Below, piece by piece: positions 26,990-37,007 of a stretch of 64,000 nucleotides of DNA (the first letter of the stretch is position 1; the number at the start of each line of letters is the position of its first letter). The translations under genes were made by a program, and so were the position numbers. A model generated the notes under the pieces. That model saw only the letters and a program-made list of their open reading frames with translations. It did not search any database and had not been told where the DNA came from. The stretch covers positions 2,104,623 through 2,168,622 of the forward strand of contig NZ_FUZZ01000001.1 of NCBI RefSeq assembly GCF_900168065.1, given 5' to 3'. The DNA comes from Chitinophaga ginsengisegetis. GTDB taxonomy: Bacteria; Bacteroidota; Bacteroidia; Chitinophagales; Chitinophagaceae.

Positions 26990-28035
26990 ATCGTCTTTGA
27001 CCGCCACAGCGGCTTTTCCAGGGTGAAACGGCGCACCAGGCTCACCCTGAAATTGCCTGTACCAAAAGTTTGATAGGTATGCGGTATGGACATTCCGCTG
27101 CGGGTGTTCATGCCTACGTAATGTATCCCTGCAAAATAACGGCTGGAATTATACCCCAGCGAAGCCCGCACAGTATTGCTGAATTGCAGTCCCGCTTTAC
27201 GGCTCACATCCCCGTTTTCCAGGAACAGGGTGGTGATATTTCCTCCCAGCCCACCTGTGAGCGATAAGGATAAAAAGAAATGCTCCTTCAGCACAAAAGT
27301 GTAGGCGTATCCTACATTAGCGGCCAATGAATTAATACCGGTTTTATAATAATGCTCATCCCGCAGAAATGCGGTATCTGCCATGTTGGTAGGGATGAGG
27401 GAAGAATCGCCTTTGATACGGGCCAGGAACACTTCCCCACCCACAATCAATGAACCGGCGCTTTTCTTCTGATATTCATTCTGCAGGTTGGGAGCGCGGT
27501 AAGAAAAACGTTTGTCGTTGAAGATGTAGCCCACATTCAGGCCAAAGTCGGTATTCCTGATATCAGGCCGCTGCGGATAAGGATTCAGCGCGGTATAGGC
27601 TTTGCCGTATACTTTCTCCGGGTTGGCTACATAGTAGCCTTTATAGTATTGGGCGTAGATGTCTACCACAATTTTGCGGAGGTACACATGCGATTGCAGA
27701 TCGAGGTATTTTGTTTTACCATACCGCTCCGTACTGTTAATAAACGGCAGGTTAAAGCCGATGTTAAGTCCTATGAACCGGTAGTTGGCGCCAAATCCTA
27801 CGTTGAAAGGGGTATTGGGTCTGTAGAGGATATCGGTTTTTGTTTTCCGGTCCATGATATCGTACTTGGTGTACTTACGGGAGCCATACAACCGGAAAGT
27901 AATATCTTCCGTATGATCTTCGATATACGCTGTATCATTTTCTGTTTTCAGCCATTTCAGGAATTTTCCCTGCGCCCTTGCCTGTGCAGTTCCCAGTCCC
28001 AATATTACCAGCCATGCTAAAATTCGTAGGTTCAT
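26986..28035 (-). CDS. DUF4421-family outer-membrane protein
   Basis: A 349-residue protein with a signal peptide (MNLRILAWLVILGLGTAQARA). DUF4421-type features include the early ENDTAYIEDHTEDITFRLYGSRKYT region and many barrel strands (NVGFGANYRFIGLNIGFNLPF, VDIYAQYYKGYYV, SLSLTGGLGGNITTLF). It is predicted to be an outer-membrane barrel, role unknown. The strand order ends in VSLVRRFTLEKPLWRSKTI rather than a terminal aromatic. It and the YfcE-like gene upstream (32 bp) run leftwards and may form one unit. It overlaps the LOG gene by four bases, stop to stop. Confidence 0.82.
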   Translation of the reverse strand: MNLRILAWLVILGLGTAQARAQGKFLKWLKTENDTAYIEDHTEDITFRLYGSRKYTKYDIMDRKTKTDILYRPNTPFNVGFGANYRFIGLNIGFNLPFINSTERYGKTKYLDLQSHVYLRKIVVDIYAQYYKGYYVANPEKVYGKAYTALNPYPQRPDIRNTDFGLNVGYIFNDKRFSYRAPNLQNEYQKKSAGSLIVGGEVFLARIKGDSSLIPTNMADTAFLRDEHYYKTGINSLAANVGYAYTFVLKEHFFLSLSLTGGLGGNITTLFLENGDVSRKAGLQFSNTVRASLGYNSSRYFAGIHYVGMNTRSGMSIPHTYQTFGTGNFRVSLVRRFTLEKPLWRSKTI

Positions 28036-28067
28036 AAGTGTTGTAGGTTGTAAGCAATGTTGATTGA

Positions 28068-28556
28068 TCAGGGAAGCTCTATCACCTCCAGTTGTTGAAT
28101 ATTGCCAGCCTCCAGCTGAAAACGCAGCAGTGTTTTTACCTTATGCCATCCTTGTTGTCCGCATGCTCCCGGGTTCATATGCAACAAATGAAGTGCCGCA
28201 TCCGGCATTACTTTCAGGATGTGCGAATGCCCGCAGATAAACAGTTTGGCCGGATGCTGTTTCAGCTGTTCCTTCACGCCGGGGGCATATTTCCCCGGAT
28301 ATCCGCCAATATGTGTCATCATCACCTCTACTCCTTCCAGGTTGAAACGGAGGGTTTCGGGATAACGGATACGGATATCTGCCCCGTCGATATTCCCAAA
28401 AACAGCCCTGAAAGGCTTGAATTTTTCCAGTTTATCGGCCAGATCCACATTACCGATGTCGCCGGCATGCCAGATTTCATCTACTTCTTCAAAATATTTG
28501 AATACCTGTGGATGCAAATAGCTGTGGGTATCCGACATTAGTCCTATCTTTTTCAA
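28068..28556 (-). CDS. YfcE/MJ0936-type phosphodiesterase
   Basis: A compact 162-residue two-metal phosphoesterase in the cytosol. SDTHSY at the start, HAGDIGN near residue 35, FGNIDG near 56, THIGG near 82 and CGHSHI near 107 form the complete metal-binding set. Relatives hydrolyse phosphodiesters such as bis-p-nitrophenyl phosphate; the physiological target is unknown. The ATG overlaps the non-coding upstream sequence of purU, which is divergent with 38 bp between starts. Confidence 0.9.
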   Translation of the reverse strand: MKKIGLMSDTHSYLHPQVFKYFEEVDEIWHAGDIGNVDLADKLEKFKPFRAVFGNIDGADIRIRYPETLRFNLEGVEVMMTHIGGYPGKYAPGVKEQLKQHPAKLFICGHSHILKVMPDAALHLLHMNPGACGQQGWHKVKTLLRFQLEAGNIQQLEVIELP

Positions 28557-28594
28557 CGGAGAATTGTATTAATATTTTATATTTTGGTAGTCAT

Positions 28595-29464
28595 ATGTTA
28601 AAACAAGAAGTCCCTCATATCACCGCCTGTCTGCTTATTTGCTGTCCGGACCGGCCAGGCATAGTAGCCGGTGTATCACAGTTCCTGTACCTGTTGGGTG
28701 CAAATATACTGGATGCAAGTCAACACAGTACCGACCCCCGGGAAGGATTATTTTTTATGCGCATGGAATTTCAGCTGGAGCGTCTCGATAAAGCCTCCCT
28801 GGAAGCGGCTTTCCAGCAACAGGTAGCTACCCCGCTGCAGATGGAATGGAAAATAGATTACAGCGATCGCCGCAAACGTATGGCTATCATGGTATCGGCG
28901 TATGATCATTGTTTGCTGGAATTATTATGGAGATGGAAAAGCGGTGAGCTGGCGGTAGATATCCCGCTCGTGATCTCGAATCACGCTTCCCTGGAAAAAG
29001 AATGCACCGCATTAGGCATCCCTTTTCATTACCTCCCGGTAAGCAGCGCCACCAAAGAACTGCAGGAGCGCGCCGCTATCCGGCTGCTGGAAGAACATGG
29101 GGTAGATTTCACGGTGCTGGCCAGGTACATGCAAATCCTGTCGCCACAGTTTGTAAGCCATTATCCGCAGCGCATTATCAATATCCATCACTCTTTCCTG
29201 CCCGCCTTCGCCGGCGCACGGCCCTACCTCAACGCCTATACGAGAGGCGTAAAACTGATTGGCGCCACCGCCCACTACGTTACCAACGAACTGGATGAAG
29301 GCCCGATTATTGAGCAGGATGTGGCCAGGGTAAGCCATAAACATACCGTGGAAGACCTGGTGATGCTGGGACGCGACATTGAACGGCAGGTGCTCACCCG
29401 TGCGGTGAAAGCGCATATCGACAACCGCGTGATCCTGCACGGCAACAAAACCATTGTGTTCTGA
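28595..29464 (+). CDS. purU: Formyltetrahydrofolate deformylase
   Basis: PurU hydrolyses 10-formyl-tetrahydrofolate to formate and tetrahydrofolate, balancing one-carbon pools. The 289 residues comprise an N-terminal ACT domain ([20 protein letters not shown]) and a formyltransferase-fold domain with [16 protein letters not shown] near residue 195 and the catalytic Asp in [11 protein letters not shown] near 233. An in-frame ATG at 28508 lies inside the divergent gene and before the ACT domain, so 28595 is the better start. Typical family length is about 280-290. Confidence 0.95.
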   Translation: MLKQEVPHITACLLICCPDRPGIVAGVSQFLYLLGANILDASQHSTDPREGLFFMRMEFQLERLDKASLEAAFQQQVATPLQMEWKIDYSDRRKRMAIMVSAYDHCLLELLWRWKSGELAVDIPLVISNHASLEKECTALGIPFHYLPVSSATKELQERAAIRLLEEHGVDFTVLARYMQILSPQFVSHYPQRIINIHHSFLPAFAGARPYLNAYTRGVKLIGATAHYVTNELDEGPIIEQDVARVSHKHTVEDLVMLGRDIERQVLTRAVKAHIDNRVILHGNKTIVF

Positions 29465-29497
29465 TGGTTTCAGCGTATTTCGTTAACTTTAAGAAGC

Positions 29498-30331
29498 ATG
29501 CTACAAACAGCGCTATATCATTATCTCCGTAAGGAATGCGATACAGTAACCGCCGCATATGCCACGCTGCAGGAGGCTCCCGGCGATGCCGATGCCATAC
29601 ATGCCATGCGGGTAGGCGTAAAAAAGCTGAAAGCATTTTTTTCACTGGTAAAACAACTACCGGACTATTCATTCGGATCAGGTAAACATCTGCGCACCGC
29701 CAGGCTTATACAGTCGATAGGCGGCGCTTCACGGGATGCGCACCTGCAGGAAAAAAACCTGCGCCGCTATGAAAAAAAGGTATCCTGGCGCTTTTCAGTT
29801 GCGCACCTGCTACTGCAAAACAAAGCCGCTACCGCCAGTGAAATGCTGGCGGCTACCCTGAAATACTCTTCCCTGAAAAAACTGGACTCGCTGCCGGAAC
29901 AATTCCAAGAAGCGATTGCAGATACCGACCCCAAAGCCGCTACGGCTGCATTGATCAGCTACCTGGAAGCGCAACATAAAAAAATTACGGTGCCCGCCAG
30001 CAGGGCGCATCATACCGTGTGGCATGAGGTCAGGAAAGAAGTAAAAGCATTATACTATCAGCTTAATATACTGGAACAGGTACTCCCCGCTGTTTTCACA
30101 GAAAACCTTGCCACGCCTACCCGTAAAGCGGGTGAGCTGCTCGGGCAATGGCATGATACCAGCGTATTATTATTGTTTGTAAAGGCAACGGTAGCGCAGC
30201 TGAAGAAAGAAAAGGTAACGCTGCCCGTGAATGCGCAACAGCTCATACAGCTGTTGCAAATGGATATGAAAGAACAACTGGCGCAATGCGCCTGGCAGGT
30301 AAAGGAACTAAAAGCCGCGGCCGGCTTTTAG
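29498..30331 (+). CDS. CHAD-domain protein
   Basis: A 277-residue helical protein. CHAD domains are histidine-rich helical bundles that bind polyphosphate or act beside CYTH phosphatases. HAMRVGVKKLKAFFSLV near residue 33 is the characteristic segment; a second, weaker helical hairpin follows around residue 165 (VWHEVRKEVKALYYQL). There is no CYTH domain in the chain and none encoded next to it. It lies 33 bp after purU. TAACTTTA near 29480 is a near-consensus promoter. Function is inferred only from the domain. Confidence 0.85.
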   Translation: MLQTALYHYLRKECDTVTAAYATLQEAPGDADAIHAMRVGVKKLKAFFSLVKQLPDYSFGSGKHLRTARLIQSIGGASRDAHLQEKNLRRYEKKVSWRFSVAHLLLQNKAATASEMLAATLKYSSLKKLDSLPEQFQEAIADTDPKAATAALISYLEAQHKKITVPASRAHHTVWHEVRKEVKALYYQLNILEQVLPAVFTENLATPTRKAGELLGQWHDTSVLLLFVKATVAQLKKEKVTLPVNAQQLIQLLQMDMKEQLAQCAWQVKELKAAAGF

Positions 30332-30364
30332 CGTATACCCGTTAAAGGTAACGGCTACACGCTA
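30329..30364. terminator. Symmetric hairpin spanning stops of CHAD gene and hutG
   Basis: TAGCGT (30329-30334) pairs with ACGCTA (30359-30364) outside an inner stem CCGTTA/TAACGG (30339-30344, 30349-30354) with an AAGG loop. Both stop codons (TAG at each edge) lie in the outer arms. There is no T run. Confidence 0.55.
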
Positions 30365-31366
30365 AAATGCCTCTTCCCCGCTATATGCCATCACAATCTC
30401 AAAAACCAGGGCTGCGGCCAGTTTCGCAGTACGGTTATCTGTATCCAGTGAAGGATTCAATTCTGCAATATCGGCGCCTGCCACTTTCCCGCTTTCCAGT
30501 ATTTTGCGGAAACACTGCAGGAACAAACCTCCCGGCATAATACCGTTATAGGCGGTAGCGCTTACTCCCGGTGCAAATGGCGCCGCAAATACATCGAGGC
30601 AGGTGGTCAGGTATACTTTATCTACCTGGCTGAGAAAATGCTGGATGGCCGCAAACAGCGTGTCTTTATCCTGTAAATGAAAAGCATCTGCGCTTACATA
30701 AGTAGCTTCTTCTTCTCCCGCAATATTAAAAAGCTGGCGGGTATTACCATTCTTCTGGATGCCCAGGGCCAGGTAATGAAAAGGCGTACCGGATTGTTTG
30801 GCGTCCTGCGCCAGTTGCCAGAAGCCGGTACCTGAGCTGGCGCCTTCTGCACCGGGAACACGGATATCAAAGTGCGCATCAAAGTTGATATAGCCTACGG
30901 ATTGCTTTCCGGCAAACCGGCGGATACCACTGGCATGCCCATACGTAATTTCATGACCGCCACCCAGTAACAGCGGCAGGTAACCCGCTGTAAGGATTGC
31001 GTTCACGGCTTCGCTGAGTACCAGCTGTGCATTTTCCAGCTCGCCATTGGGGCAAAGGATATCCCCTGCATCCAGTAAAATCGTTTGTGTGGAAAAGTGA
31101 ACCGGGAAGTTGGCAATCACCTTCCGTATGGCCGCTGGTCCTTTTGCAGCACCTGCCCGGCCTTTATTACGGCGCACCCCTTCATCGCAGGCGAAGCCCA
31201 GCAAGGCAATACCTTTCTGGCCTGGCTGCAATGCAGGTAAGGGCGACTGTAACAGGTCCGTTACAGTGATCACCTGGTGCCAGCGCAGCAGGTCGGGGTC
31301 GGTACCATCAATACGACCGGTCCAGGAACCCGCTACAGTGGGCTGATAGCTTTCTTTTGTTATCAT
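30362..31366 (-). CDS. hutG: Formimidoylglutamase (arginase family)
   Basis: Last hut enzyme here: hydrolyses N-formimidoyl-glutamate to glutamate and formamide. The 334 residues show manganese motifs LLGGGHEITYG near residue 133 and NFDAHFDIRV near 160. The third motif reads TCLDVFAAPFAPG, where most arginase-family enzymes have D-x-D; this may be a clade feature but weakens the exact reaction call. The ATG at 31366 overlaps the hutI stop (ATGA), with AAAGGAG just upstream; a start at 31387 would be in hutI. Confidence 0.92.
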   Translation of the reverse strand: MITKESYQPTVAGSWTGRIDGTDPDLLRWHQVITVTDLLQSPLPALQPGQKGIALLGFACDEGVRRNKGRAGAAKGPAAIRKVIANFPVHFSTQTILLDAGDILCPNGELENAQLVLSEAVNAILTAGYLPLLLGGGHEITYGHASGIRRFAGKQSVGYINFDAHFDIRVPGAEGASSGTGFWQLAQDAKQSGTPFHYLALGIQKNGNTRQLFNIAGEEEATYVSADAFHLQDKDTLFAAIQHFLSQVDKVYLTTCLDVFAAPFAPGVSATAYNGIMPGGLFLQCFRKILESGKVAGADIAELNPSLDTDNRTAKLAAALVFEIVMAYSGEEAF

Positions 31367-32589
31367 ACTAAAACTCCTTTCTTCCATACCAGTGCAGGCT
31401 TCATCTTGCCCTGGTAATAAAGTATATCACGGTAATCAGCGGTGGGATAGGCCTGCATATCAGCGGTGTAACCTGCCAGCAGCTGGCCTGCATCTTTCAG
31501 TTGCAATGCGGGCGCTGCTCTTACGGTCAGCGCGGCCAGCACTTCTGCGGTGGATAACTTTTCCGCGGCGCTCATTACGGCAGCCTGTACCAGCAAATCG
31601 CCCATAGGGGCCGATCCCGGGTTCCAGTCGCTCGCAATAGCCACACAGGCGCCTGCATTCAGCAGCCTGCGCGCCGGTGCATATAACATACCCAATCCCA
31701 GTGAAGCACCCGGCAAAACTACTGCAACCGTGTCAGAATTAGCGAGTAAAGCAATTTCTTTTTCCGTGCTGGCCTCCAGGTGGTCGGCAGATAACGCCCG
31801 CGCATTCACCGCTACTTCCGCACCGCCGGCGCTGAACTGATCCGCATGCACCGTTGCCACAAACCCCTGCTGCATGGCCTGTTGCAGGAAATCAGCAGCA
31901 GCCTTTGCAGAAAAAGCAGTTTCTTCTATAAAAATATCTACCCGGTTACTCAATTGCTCCTGCTGTATTACCGGCAACAGTTCCGTTAAAATCCATTGCA
32001 GGTAAGCTTCTTCACTGCCGGTATAATCGCGCGGTTTCATGTGCGCGGCCAAACAGGTGGAGATGAGCGTGGCAGGCGTGTGCATGCCCGCCTGTTGTAT
32101 GGCGCGCAGCATCTTTAATTCACTTTCCAGGTTCAAACCGTAACCACTTTTTACTTCAATAGTGGTAACACCTTCCTTCAGATGCCGGTTAGCGCGGGCC
32201 ACCGTATTTTCCGTGAGGGTAACGAGGTCGGCTATACGTGTTTTGGTAACAGAGTCCCATATACCGCCGCCGGCACGGGCTATTTCCAGGTAGCTTTTAC
32301 CGGCAATGCGCATGGCATAATCGCGGTTACGGGTACCATCGTAACAAATGTGTGTATGACAATCAATAAATCCCGGCAATAAAACCAGCGGTGTATCCTG
32401 GAAAGCAATTTCACAATCCGGGTATTTCTGCAACAGCGATTTATACCCTGCTATGGCAATGATCTCCCCGTTTTCCACCACTACCCCGCCTTTCTCTATC
32501 ACAGTTAACTGTTCATCGTGCAGGGCGCCTTTCAGCGACAGGCCCGTCATTGGCAGGATCTGGGCAAAAGGACCGATTAATGTTTTCAT
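31363..32589 (-). CDS. hutI: Imidazolonepropionase
   Basis: Third enzyme of histidine degradation; opens 4-imidazolone-5-propionate to N-formimidoyl-glutamate. An amidohydrolase of 408 residues. The metal motif GFIDCHTHICYDGTRNRDY near residue 70, the VEVKSGYGL-like TTIEVKSGYGLN near 140, ATVHADQFSAGGAEV near 240 and SDWNPGS near 320 are in place. The ATG at 32589 is preferred over an in-frame TTG six bases upstream. It lies 30 bp after hutU and overlaps hutG by four bases. Confidence 0.96.
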   Translation of the reverse strand: MKTLIGPFAQILPMTGLSLKGALHDEQLTVIEKGGVVVENGEIIAIAGYKSLLQKYPDCEIAFQDTPLVLLPGFIDCHTHICYDGTRNRDYAMRIAGKSYLEIARAGGGIWDSVTKTRIADLVTLTENTVARANRHLKEGVTTIEVKSGYGLNLESELKMLRAIQQAGMHTPATLISTCLAAHMKPRDYTGSEEAYLQWILTELLPVIQQEQLSNRVDIFIEETAFSAKAAADFLQQAMQQGFVATVHADQFSAGGAEVAVNARALSADHLEASTEKEIALLANSDTVAVVLPGASLGLGMLYAPARRLLNAGACVAIASDWNPGSAPMGDLLVQAAVMSAAEKLSTAEVLAALTVRAAPALQLKDAGQLLAGYTADMQAYPTADYRDILYYQGKMKPALVWKKGVLV

Positions 32590-32619
32590 GGGCAATGATT
32601 GAGCGGTTGGCCGCTGTTA

Positions 32620-34290
32620 TTAAATGCTGATATTAAATTTCTGTCCCCATTCCTGTGCCTTTTCATAACCGGCATCCGCATGACGGAAAATACCCAGCGC
32701 CGGATCATTGAAAAGCACACGACGGAGGCAATCGGCTGCACGGTCGGTACCATCCGCCAGTACTACCATACCGGCGTGTTGTGAATACCCCATACCTACG
32801 CCGCCGCCATGATGGAAAGAAACCCAGGTAGCGCCGCCGCCGGTGTTGGCCATGAGGTTAAGCAGGGTCCAGTCGCTCACGGCATCAGAGCCGTCTTTCA
32901 TGGATTCTGTTTCCCGGTTGGGGGAGGCCACAGAGCCACAGTCGAGGTGATCACGGCCAATTACAATCGGCGCTTTCACTTTTCCTGTTCTCACCAGCTC
33001 ATTAAAAATAAGACCCGCCTTTTCGCGTTCGCCCAGGCCCAGCCAGCAGATGCGGGCAGGCAATCCCTGGAACGCCACTTTTTCCTGCGCCTGTTTCAGC
33101 CAGTTGATCAGATGCGTGTTTTCCGGGAATGCTTCCATCAACGCGCGATCGGTGGTATAGATATCTTCCGGATCGCCGGAAAGGGCTACCCAGCGGAAGG
33201 GGCCTTTCCCTTCACAGAAAAGCGGACGGATATATGCCGGCGTAAATCCGGGGAAGTTGAAGGCATTGGGCTCTCCGCCTTCCCGCGCAAATTCGCGGAT
33301 GTTATTACCATAATCAAAAGTAACGGCGCCCTTCTGCTGCAACTGCAACATAAAGCCTACATGGCGAGCCATGCTTTTCAGCGACAGCTCCCGGTACTTT
33401 GCAGCATCGCTCTTACGCAGTTCCAGTGCGGCCTGCAGCGTGATGCCGTTGGGCACATACCCGTTCAGCGGGTCATGCGCGGAAGTTTGATCTGTGAGAA
33501 TGTCCGGTATGATATTGTCTTTCAACATCCTTTCCAGCATATCACCGGCATCGCTTACCAACCCGATAGACAATGCCTCGCCTTTGGCCTGTGCTTCCTT
33601 CGCCCATTGGATGGCCTCTTCGTAGGAATAAGTCATACGGTCGATGTAGCGGGTATCCAGCCTTTTCTGAATGCGTGTAGGATCAATGTCGGCGCCAATA
33701 AACACCGCACCGGCCATAGTGGCCGCCAGTGGCTGCGCGCCGCCCATACCGCCAATACCCGCTGTTACCAGCAGTTTGCCGGCCAGACTGCCGTTGAAAT
33801 GTTGCCGGCCGCATTCCATAAAGGTTTCATAGGTCCCTTGCAGGATACCTTGTGTACCGATATAGATCCAGCTGCCCGCGGTCATTTGTCCGTACATCAT
33901 CAGGCCCTTTGAACGCAGTTCGTTGAAATGCTCCCAGGTGGCCCATTTCGGCACCAGGTTGCTGTTGGCCAGCATTACTCTTGGCGCCTGCGGATGTGTG
34001 CGTACAATACCAACAGGTTTACCGGATTGCACCAGCAGGGAATGCTCGTCGTCCAGTGTTAATAATATTTCGATAATTTTCTGAAGAGATTCGCGGTTAC
34101 GCGCTGCCTGGCCGATGCCGCCGTACACCACCAGCTCATCGGGGTTTTCGGCTACTTCTGCATCGAGGTTGTTGAGCAGCATACGCAGGGGCGCTTCGGT
34201 TTGCCAGGATCTGGCGTGCAGCTGTGCACCACGCGGCGCTTTATAATGCGGGTGAGCTGCATATGTTTTAATAAAGTCCAAACTGGTCAT
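32620..34290 (-). CDS. hutU: Urocanate hydratase
   Basis: Second enzyme of the pathway; adds water to urocanate using NAD as an electrophile. The 556 residues match urocanase length. Conserved stretches include GGIGQAARN near residue 57, [18 protein letters not shown] near 130, [14 protein letters not shown] near 172, FDYGNNIRE and the C-terminal [18 protein letters not shown] and [13 protein letters not shown], which carry the active site. It overlaps hutH by 23 bp. A long opposite-strand ORF over this gene is an artefact of codon bias. Confidence 0.97.
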   Translation of the reverse strand: MTSLDFIKTYAAHPHYKAPRGAQLHARSWQTEAPLRMLLNNLDAEVAENPDELVVYGGIGQAARNRESLQKIIEILLTLDDEHSLLVQSGKPVGIVRTHPQAPRVMLANSNLVPKWATWEHFNELRSKGLMMYGQMTAGSWIYIGTQGILQGTYETFMECGRQHFNGSLAGKLLVTAGIGGMGGAQPLAATMAGAVFIGADIDPTRIQKRLDTRYIDRMTYSYEEAIQWAKEAQAKGEALSIGLVSDAGDMLERMLKDNIIPDILTDQTSAHDPLNGYVPNGITLQAALELRKSDAAKYRELSLKSMARHVGFMLQLQQKGAVTFDYGNNIREFAREGGEPNAFNFPGFTPAYIRPLFCEGKGPFRWVALSGDPEDIYTTDRALMEAFPENTHLINWLKQAQEKVAFQGLPARICWLGLGEREKAGLIFNELVRTGKVKAPIVIGRDHLDCGSVASPNRETESMKDGSDAVSDWTLLNLMANTGGGATWVSFHHGGGVGMGYSQHAGMVVLADGTDRAADCLRRVLFNDPALGIFRHADAGYEKAQEWGQKFNISI

Positions 34291-35836
34291 TATAAAGTCC
34301 GTTTAAGTTAAGTTGATGATTAGCGGCAGCCTCATTGGCTACACGTACAAGCGACTGATCGGTAACGATGCAATGCAAAGCGGCAATATCATTGGCGAAG
34401 ATGCGGTCTTTATCTGCAAAGGTTACATGCTTACGGGTATACTGATGCACGGCTTCCAATACCGGACCTGATTTCAGCGGCCGGCGGAAATCCACCGCCT
34501 GCGCGGCATACAGCAGTTCAATAGCGAGGATGTATTCGAGGTTGCCGATCACCTGGTTTAATTTGCGGCCACTGATGGAACCCATGGATACATGGTCTTC
34601 CTGACCCAGTGAAGTAGGTACGCTGTCGGCGCTGGCGGGGAAACACAGTGTCTTGTTTTCTGTTACCAGGGCGGCGGTGGTGTATTGTGGTATCATGAAA
34701 CCGGAGTTCAGCCCGGCATCCTGGATCAGTAATTTTGGTAGCCCATATCTTCCTTCAATCATCATATAACAACGCCTGTCGGAGATGTTACCCAGTTCCG
34801 CAGCGGCTACAGTGGCGTAATCCAGGGGCAATGCCAGTGGCTGTCCGTGGAAGTTGCCGCCGCTGATGGTATCTTCTGCGCTGAAGATGATGGGGTTATC
34901 GGTAACAGCGTTCAGCTCTATAGTAGTGAGTTCCTGCAGGTGCTGCCAGGCGGTGCGGGAAGCGCCATGTACCTGTGGCATACAACGCAGGGAATAAGGG
35001 TCCTGCACACGGCCGCAGTCCACATGCGACGACATGATCTCCGAGTTATCGAGCAACGCCTTCAAACGGTGTGCTACCAGCTGGTTGCCGGGATACGGGC
35101 GGATAGCATGTAAGCGGGGATCAAAAGGTTTGGCGGTGCCCATCAGTCCTTCGAGTGATAACGCCCCGATGATATCTGCTGCTTCTAGTGCGTTGTGCAG
35201 GCGTTGCACGGCTTTAACCGCAAACGACAGGATGAACTGTGTGCCGTTGATGAGCGCCAGTCCTTCCTTAGGGCCCAGCACTACCGGCTGTATCCCTTCC
35301 TGCTGCATCATGGAAGCCGTATCTGTTTTCACGCCGCGGTACATCACATGCCCCAGCCCGATCAGTGGCAGGAACAGGTGCGATAAAGGCGCGAGGTCGC
35401 CGGAAGCGCCCACAGAGCCCTTTTCAGGCACCAATGGCGTTACCTTATGCTCAATATGCCAGATGATCCTTTCGAGGGTGGACAATGCCACGCCTGAGTA
35501 ACCCTGTGCCAGCGCCTGCACTTTGGTGATGAGCATGATGCGGGCAATTTCTTCCGGGATATTTTCTCCTACGCCTACGCTATGACTTTGCAGGATATTG
35601 TATTGCAGGGCGCGGGTATCTGCTTCCGAAATCTTGGTGTCGCACAGGGGGCCGAAGCCCGTGTTGATCCCATATACCGTGGTATGTTGCGCCACAATGG
35701 TTTGTACATAGCCGAAGCTGGTTTGTACACGCGTAATGACTTCCGGTACCAGTATGCCTTTCACCTTGCCGGCGGCAATATCAATAGCGCGGGCAACGGT
35801 GAGCTGGTCAATACCGTACTTAAAAATATCACTCAT
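34268..35836 (-). CDS. hutH: Histidine ammonia-lyase
   Basis: First hut enzyme; removes ammonia from histidine to give urocanate. The 522 residues carry [15 protein letters not shown] near residue 140, whose Ala-Ser-Gly forms the MIO electrophile without added cofactor. YGINTGFG near 60, GTQFILSF near 197 and [20 protein letters not shown] near 315 are also typical. The start [12 protein letters not shown] lies 30 bp after the regulator gene, in the same direction. Confidence 0.96.
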   Translation of the reverse strand: MSDIFKYGIDQLTVARAIDIAAGKVKGILVPEVITRVQTSFGYVQTIVAQHTTVYGINTGFGPLCDTKISEADTRALQYNILQSHSVGVGENIPEEIARIMLITKVQALAQGYSGVALSTLERIIWHIEHKVTPLVPEKGSVGASGDLAPLSHLFLPLIGLGHVMYRGVKTDTASMMQQEGIQPVVLGPKEGLALINGTQFILSFAVKAVQRLHNALEAADIIGALSLEGLMGTAKPFDPRLHAIRPYPGNQLVAHRLKALLDNSEIMSSHVDCGRVQDPYSLRCMPQVHGASRTAWQHLQELTTIELNAVTDNPIIFSAEDTISGGNFHGQPLALPLDYATVAAAELGNISDRRCYMMIEGRYGLPKLLIQDAGLNSGFMIPQYTTAALVTENKTLCFPASADSVPTSLGQEDHVSMGSISGRKLNQVIGNLEYILAIELLYAAQAVDFRRPLKSGPVLEAVHQYTRKHVTFADKDRIFANDIAALHCIVTDQSLVRVANEAAANHQLNLNGLYNDQFGLY

Positions 35837-35866
35837 GTCAATAGATTTTTCTGGTGTATGAAGTAG

Positions 35867-36346
35867 TTATAACTGTTGTCTGATTCTTTCTGACAAAGGT
35901 TTTTGCTGTACCGATTGTTCAATCTGGGCGATGGCTGCCAGTATCTGCTGGCTTTGTTTGTTTTCCGTTACCAGTGTTTCCATGGCGGTGGTAATGGCTT
36001 CCCATACGGGTTGGATCTGTTGCAGCAGCTCTTCGCCTTTTTTGGAGAAGGCTACCAGTTGCCGGCGGCCATCTTCCTTACACGGCGTTGTTTTCAGGAG
36101 TCCTTTCTTTTTCAGGTTGGTCACCATCTGGCTTACGGCGGAGTGGGATATTTCCAGCTGTTCGGCAATATCTATCATGGGTACCGGCTGTTGTTTTGAT
36201 AAGAGGTAAAACACCGGGAACCAGCTGGCGTCAAAGGGTATGCCTGCCTGTTCGTATACTTTATTTACTTCCATGAGGAAGTATTCGCTCAGCCTGCGCA
36301 GGCGGCTGCCAAAAACGAGGTAGCCGAGTGATGGATAGAATGACAT
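35867..36346 (-). CDS. MarR-family regulator, probable hut regulator
   Basis: A 159-residue winged helix-turn-helix protein. PMIDIAEQLEISHSAVSQMVTNLKKKGLL near residue 57 is the recognition region and KEDGRRQLVAFSKKGEEL the wing. MarR proteins usually repress until a small aromatic ligand binds. It is the first gene of the marR-hutH-hutU-hutI-hutG run, and a 30-bp palindrome lies 17 bp before it. Control by urocanate or another hut intermediate is an inference. HutC, the GntR-type regulator of other bacteria, is absent here. Confidence 0.88.
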   Translation of the reverse strand: MSFYPSLGYLVFGSRLRRLSEYFLMEVNKVYEQAGIPFDASWFPVFYLLSKQQPVPMIDIAEQLEISHSAVSQMVTNLKKKGLLKTTPCKEDGRRQLVAFSKKGEELLQQIQPVWEAITTAMETLVTENKQSQQILAAIAQIEQSVQQKPLSERIRQQL

Positions 36347-36362
36347 ATGAAAAGGTTGACGT

Positions 36363-36392
36363 TAATATTATATAAGCGCTTATACAATATTA
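36363..36392. promoter_or_regulatory. 30-bp palindromic operator of the marR-hut operon
   Basis: Two 15-base arms meet at GC/GC (36377/36378): TAATATT-a-TATAAGC and GCTTATA-c-AATATTA. They are complementary at 14 of 15 positions, the only mismatch being 36370 with 36385. The inner 14 bp (TATAAGCGCTTATA) are perfect. The site lies 17-46 bp before the marR start, where the promoter must be, as expected for an autoregulated MarR operator. TAATATTG on the minus strand resembles a -7 box. Confidence 0.7.
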
Positions 36393-36477
36393 CGAAAGAA
36401 ATACGAATAATATAGTTGCCGGGCAGGAATTATTATTCACTGTCATCCGCCCGCAACGGTACTATTCGTACTGTTTG

Positions 36478-36882
36478 TTACTTCTTTACGGTTTGTTTCT
36501 TTTTGGTATCAAACCAAAGGGGGGAGCTATCCGTTACATCACCGTTGTAGTTGATAAAAAGCTCTTCTCCTTTCTTGATATCACGACGGGTGATGATACT
36601 CATGGTTTCTTCCTTGAAGTCCATTTCATACTCACAGTTGGGATTGTAATCATGGTTGTAGATAGAGCAAAAGCCCAGTGCCACGCAGGAACGGGTTTCT
36701 TTTGCGCCCCAGAGAAAAATATAATTATGGAGTCTTGTCTGATCCACAATCTCGGTATCGTCGTAAGTGAGAACGAGCACCGGTGAAGTCTCGATTCTTG
36801 TTCCGGCAGGGATTTTTTCTTTGGTATAAACTCCCCGGCCTTTTCCTTTCGACTTATCAATGTACAAATACGGCTTTATCAT
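36478..36882 (-). CDS. SET-domain protein (putative lysine methyltransferase)
   Basis: A 134-residue protein consisting of one SET domain. GKGRGVYTKEKIPAGTRIE near residue 13, the NHDYNPNC core (residues 77-84, as the family's NHS-xNP) and the C-terminal FINYNGD, equivalent to the YxF/YD turn, are all visible. In eukaryotes SET domains methylate histones; bacterial ones are rare to moderately common and methylate unknown proteins, if any. No post-SET cysteines. Single gene with no close partner. Fold assignment is confident, activity untested. Confidence 0.87.
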   Translation of the reverse strand: MIKPYLYIDKSKGKGRGVYTKEKIPAGTRIETSPVLVLTYDDTEIVDQTRLHNYIFLWGAKETRSCVALGFCSIYNHDYNPNCEYEMDFKEETMSIITRRDIKKGEELFINYNGDVTDSSPLWFDTKKKQTVKK

Positions 36883-36956
36883 AGCGCAATTTCAAATAAA
36901 AGAAGACGTAAAGTAAAGTTAAAGCAGGAAGTTATCAAAATCATGTTTAAAAAATT

Positions 36957-36964
36957 TAGGTTTG
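36957..36964 (+). promoter_or_regulatory. Bestrophin gene promoter -7 box
   Basis: TAGGTTTG matches TAnnTTTG; the leader would be about 40 bases to the ATG at 37008. Confidence 0.4.
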
Positions 36965-37007
36965 CCGCCCGGAAAATATTTTTTTTGCCTTTCATTAACC
37001 AGTATAT

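Noticed and set aside
32809..33912. Long open frame opposite hutU
   Set aside because: It is antisense to a clearly real urocanase gene; its length follows from codon bias, and its translation has no known domain.
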